Source of the DNA: Pholiota molesta
Lineage: Eukaryota > Basidiomycota > Agaricomycetes > Agaricales > Strophariaceae
DNA: 64,000 nucleotides
Direction: 5' to 3'
Assembly (NCBI GenBank): GCA_014925825.1
Contig: JACGCK010000191.1
Location: forward strand, 1 to 64,000
Notes under the pieces: model-generated
What the model saw: only the letters and a program-made list of their open reading frames with translations
The model's database searches: none
What the model was told of the DNA's origin: nothing
Made by a program: the position numbers and the translations under genes
Shown here: piece after piece, positions 60,622-64,000 of the stretch
Layout of the letters: each line of letters begins with the position of its first letter
Numbering within the stretch: position 1 is the stretch's first letter

Positions 60622-63600
60622 ATGAATGACAACATATTTGGTGCTCTCAGTAGCCCAGCCTTTGGGACTCAACTAGAAGGCGAAAATTCTATGCCAATGA
60701 CATCCTCATCCTTCCCCCATCCGAACTTTCCCTATTTTTCACAAAATACGCCCATAACTCCATCCTTCTCCGGGTCCGACAGAGGTGTCGGCATTGCGCG
60801 TATGAAGCTTTCCGACCTCTTCGTAAATCAACATGTCGAAAATCTATTCAATAAGTGGACAGATGCAAACAACAAAGCTGAGCGCTACATCGAAGAGCAA
60901 CATCGCCTGCTACAGCAAGTTAACTCCCTTCAAAATACGGTGTTTGAACTCCGCACTGAGCTGGCAACTGTGCAAACAAAAATCCAAGGGTAAGTCACCA
61001 AATGCTTAATCACAGAACATAAAAAGACCTCACAATTTGTATAGGACAACCAATGTTCATTGGAATAATGTTCCATCTGCCGCTACTACCATCCAGCCTT
61101 TCGTCGGAACAGCAAAACCAAATGGTCGTCGTATCTCAAGGCCGGAGGGACTCCCGCATAGCGTTCTATGGTTAGCAGATGATGTTCGGCAGTATGAAGG
61201 GCTTACCTCGGAATCGAACAAATCACGACCAAAGATGGAACTGTGTATTTGCCAAAGCGATGGTTCCGTTATTACCGGTGTGGAATACAGTGCCCTCCAG
61301 GCGCTTATACGTCGCTTTGTCGCATTCGAATTGACCCCACTCTCAACACCAAAGAATCCAGCAGCAGGGAGCACACAGAGAACGAGGAGATGGTATCGAA
61401 AATGGTATCCCCAGAATTACCAAGAGGTTTTGAGGAGACTTGAGGAAGCAGACAAGGGGGCACCAGGATCAGAATTGTCCATATCGGGTTGGTTGGTTGG
61501 TTGGTCCCAGTGAGCCTTAAAAAAAAAACTTATATAGTTTTTTTCTCTTTGATTTTGGAGGATTTTTGGGCCTAATATAGCCTAATATCAGCTCATGTAA
61601 TACTGTCAGAATATTTTTGACTGTTAAAAACACTCAGAACAGTCACCTTCTGTCACAGCAGTTGCTTTCGCCACATCTTTTTGATGCATACACAAACTCT
61701 GAAGCCAATCTAAAGCTAACCACTTATCCCTCTCACTGTCTTCTCACTCAGAACCCTTCAGATTGATCACCCAGACCAACCAGACCAAAACCAGAGAGAC
61801 TCAAAACTTACTTCATGAGTTTTTATACCTTTACTTTACTAAGAATTATGGCTTCGAAACAGTTGCTCTTTACAATGGTCAAGTAACCTGCCCCAATGAT
61901 GGAAAAATATCAAGGTTGGGTTAGCAGGTCTCAAAAACCTCAGAAAGTGACACATAAACTCAGAGAAGGGCATTGGGCATTGGTTGGGAACAGAGCAGGA
62001 TTTGTGTGGGGCAATTTCAAACCAACTGATGCCATCAAAACATGATGTCATGTTTCCATATATAGCAATTTATTCCCACACTGGTTGGTTGGTTCAGCCC
62101 AGGTGGGCCTTAAAAAAAAATGACCCGATATGTTTTATTATATTTGTGGTGCCCCCTTGGAAGCAGAGCCACTTCTTGCCCTATGCGGCGGATTGTGGAA
62201 GGCAGATCAACTGGTTGGGCGACATCTATACTGGCTGGCCGAACAAGCGAAGAAGGAAGGAAAAGAAGCCGGCCAGAAGCGCTCATTCAACGCTGAGGGA
62301 GACCTAGATTTCGACGAAGAGTGGGGGGATCAAACAAGTGTTGATGCTAGCGCGAAGACAGACACTGCCAGCAGTTCAGCTCCAAGGAAGAAGAGAAAGG
62401 CGGCAACGATGGCCATGGGAAAAGGAAAGGACAAAGGTAAGTCGATTGTTCGGTGTTCCACATGGCTGCATTTGAGATTTGATCAGCTGATCCTTTTCTG
62501 ATTATCAGAGAATCAGGATGTCGCTCCTGGGCCTCCAAGTCGGCCTATCTCCACGCCCACAGTGCCTCTGCCCATCGCTATCGAAAATGAACTCACCACT
62601 CTGGGCCAGCCCTCTCTCCCACCACTTCCACCCACCGTTGATGATGATAACATCACTCAGAACAATGTCCAACCCAACGTAGATGCCGCATTCGATTCCT
62701 TCAAGACTCAGATGCAGCCACCCGATATTGGACGTTCACATGAACCTCTGTTGGATGTAACGTTCATTCAAATAGAGAAAACACGTATGTCTAAATTCCT
62801 CTGAATCGCTTTCCTCATTTATTTCTAATACTCGACATGATATATGAAAAGTTTCATCTCTTCGTCGTAAGTTGCTCATTTTACTCCACTCATAAATGTG
62901 TATTTCTCACTGTCTATTTATTCACTCCACAGGCGAATTTTCTACCGATTTTCCGAACATGACAACTGTAACTAATCTCTTTGACGCTATGGAGGCCAAT
63001 CCGCAGTTCGGAAATACAACACCCTCGACCGCCATGCTCCATTTCATCGAAGCCATCGAGACTGCAGACCCCAACTCACCTGACTTCTCCGAAGACGACA
63101 CAAACGCGCAGTGGGGTCATAAGCAACTGTCAGGAACTTGGAAAGGTATTCTAACGGGTTGGGATGCTGTAGGACGTTGTGACGTTGCTATATGTTTGCT
63201 TGCTGCATTGCTAAAAACGTGCAGAGTCGCTAGATATATCTGCTCTGAGCACAGAGTCAGAGCGACTTCTTTCTTATCTGACATGTATCTTGATCAGATC
63301 GTCAACCATACATGGGAGCTCTGGAAAGCTGCAGGCGGGGTAAGCCCTCCTTCCAAACTCGATGATGATGTACCTACTAAATTGAACTGTGTTGTATTCC
63401 CAGCCAATCTTGAAGGGCAAAGGCAAGGAATCGCCCGTACTCAACGCCTCTAATACCACAGCAACACCTGCAATGACATCTACCCCTTCAACTTCACTTG
63501 CCAGTAGCTTAGAGTCGGATGCCGTGGCCGCTGGCATGACTCCAACCCGAAATGAGGTCGATCATCGAAACGAGGTCGAAAAATCATTGAGAGTAAGTTA

Positions 63601-63968
63601 TTTTTACGTTAAATATTCATTGTAATCGGAGCCTGACATCCATCCTTCCCAGAAACTCACGAAAGAACAATTGAAGGATATTTTAGACGCTCATAGCATA
63701 AAGACGACATCGCGCAAGAACCAGCCTACTAAGCCAGGTATAGAGATTTGACTTATTGCCTCTCGGTTTCTCTTCTCACTTTTTCCCTTCACAGAACTTG
63801 TTGCCGACATCTTGAATGCATCAATATCATCAGACAACACTATCTTTGCAGAGGTGCAATCACGTCTCGATAAGGTGCGCTTATCGTTCGATGTTTCTGA
63901 ACCTACAGCCTAATGTTTTCAAATAGCGTCTTCCTCGGAGTCGTAACAAGGCGTCGAAAGACGCGTAG
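60622..63968 (+). CDS. transposon-linked protein with coiled coil and SAP-like region
   Basis: Multi-exon gene. Exon 1 (60622-60989) has a Ser/Pro-rich start and a coiled coil (ERYIEEQHRLLQQVNSLQ, VFELRTELATVQ). Exon 2 from 61045 carries LPHSVLWLADDVRQYEGL, MELCICQSDGSVITGVEYSA and RRWYRKWYPQNYQEVLRRLE. After an insertion at about 61490-62131 the frame resumes at MFYYICGAPLEAEPLLALCG and LFWLAEQAKKEG-like residues, a basic patch (PRKKRKA), LSGTWKGILTGWDAVGRCD and ICLLAALLKTCRVARYIC. The last exons give KLTKEQLKDILDAHSIKTT and PELVADIL, a SAP-like helix pair, ending RNKASKDA. It is divergent from the Plavaka transposase and may be its partner gene. Product function unknown; whether the insertion is spliced out is unclear. 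Confidence 0.55.
61490..62131. mobile_element. insertion with short inverted ends in the SAP-like gene
   Basis: CATATCGGGT at the left and ACCCGATATG at the right form a 10-bp inverted repeat at the two sides of an unusually long non-coding gap. Just inside each end lies a direct repeat: TTGGTTGGTTGG followed by a GC box (GAGCCTT or GGGCCTT) and a run of nine or ten A. Sequence between is AT-rich and non-coding. Its class is unknown. Confidence 0.5.
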
Positions 63969-64000
63969 ATTTTTTATTGCATTTACCTTAGACTTTATTT

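Overview
The window looks like nuclear DNA of a wood-decaying Agaricomycete (Basidiomycota), probably a polypore-like white-rot fungus. The evidence is short (about 50-60 nt) GT-AG introns, a class II ligninolytic peroxidase, families typical of this group (F-box proteins, MYND proteins, FHA remnants, STAND NTPase fragments) and mobile genes of the KDZ-associated and Plavaka types. The order within Agaricomycetes is inference.

Layout. 1-7.1 kb: a STAND-like fragment and three tandem minus-strand paralogs of an unrecognised multi-pass membrane family. 7.9 kb: a tRNA-Ser(AGA). 9.2-12.7 kb: an intact manganese-peroxidase-type gene with a Glu/Ser/Asp metal site, then a BEM46/ABHD13-like hydrolase. 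12.9-24.3 kb: a tandem segmental duplication of about 5.9 kb; each unit holds an F-box gene, repeat-rich DNA and a decayed FHA gene. 24.6-34.4 kb: a MYND zinc-finger gene cut in two by an 8.74-kb DNA transposon (25167-33904) with a 9-bp target duplication. It carries two intact convergent genes: a CxC5/CxC6 KDZ-associated protein and a 587-aa zinc-binding-like protein. 34.9-36.8 kb: repeats.

36.9-43 kb is a conserved housekeeping island: a membrane protein (DUF7702-like), cytochrome c, protein phosphatase 1 inhibitor YPI1/inhibitor-3 and TFIIF beta. 43.7-55.2 kb returns to accessory DNA: a membrane-protein remnant, an F-box/LRR-type gene and its pseudogene copy, the intact MYND paralog, a second ABHD hydrolase in inverted orientation, inverted copies of the interspersed repeats, and a larger STAND-like fragment. 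55.4-64 kb is a decayed Plavaka-type transposon region: a transposase pseudogene interrupted by a 1.09-kb Mutator-like MITE (a second copy lies just downstream), a Tc1/mariner-like MITE filling the divergent promoter, and a partner gene with coiled-coil and SAP-like segments that has its own insertion.

Many pieces occur twice (STAND end, ABHD, F-box, FHA, MYND, F-box/LRR, two repeat families), which suggests repeated duplication and rearrangement on both sides of the conserved core. Exon boundaries were read by eye; those given exactly keep the frame and, where possible, agree between paralogs.
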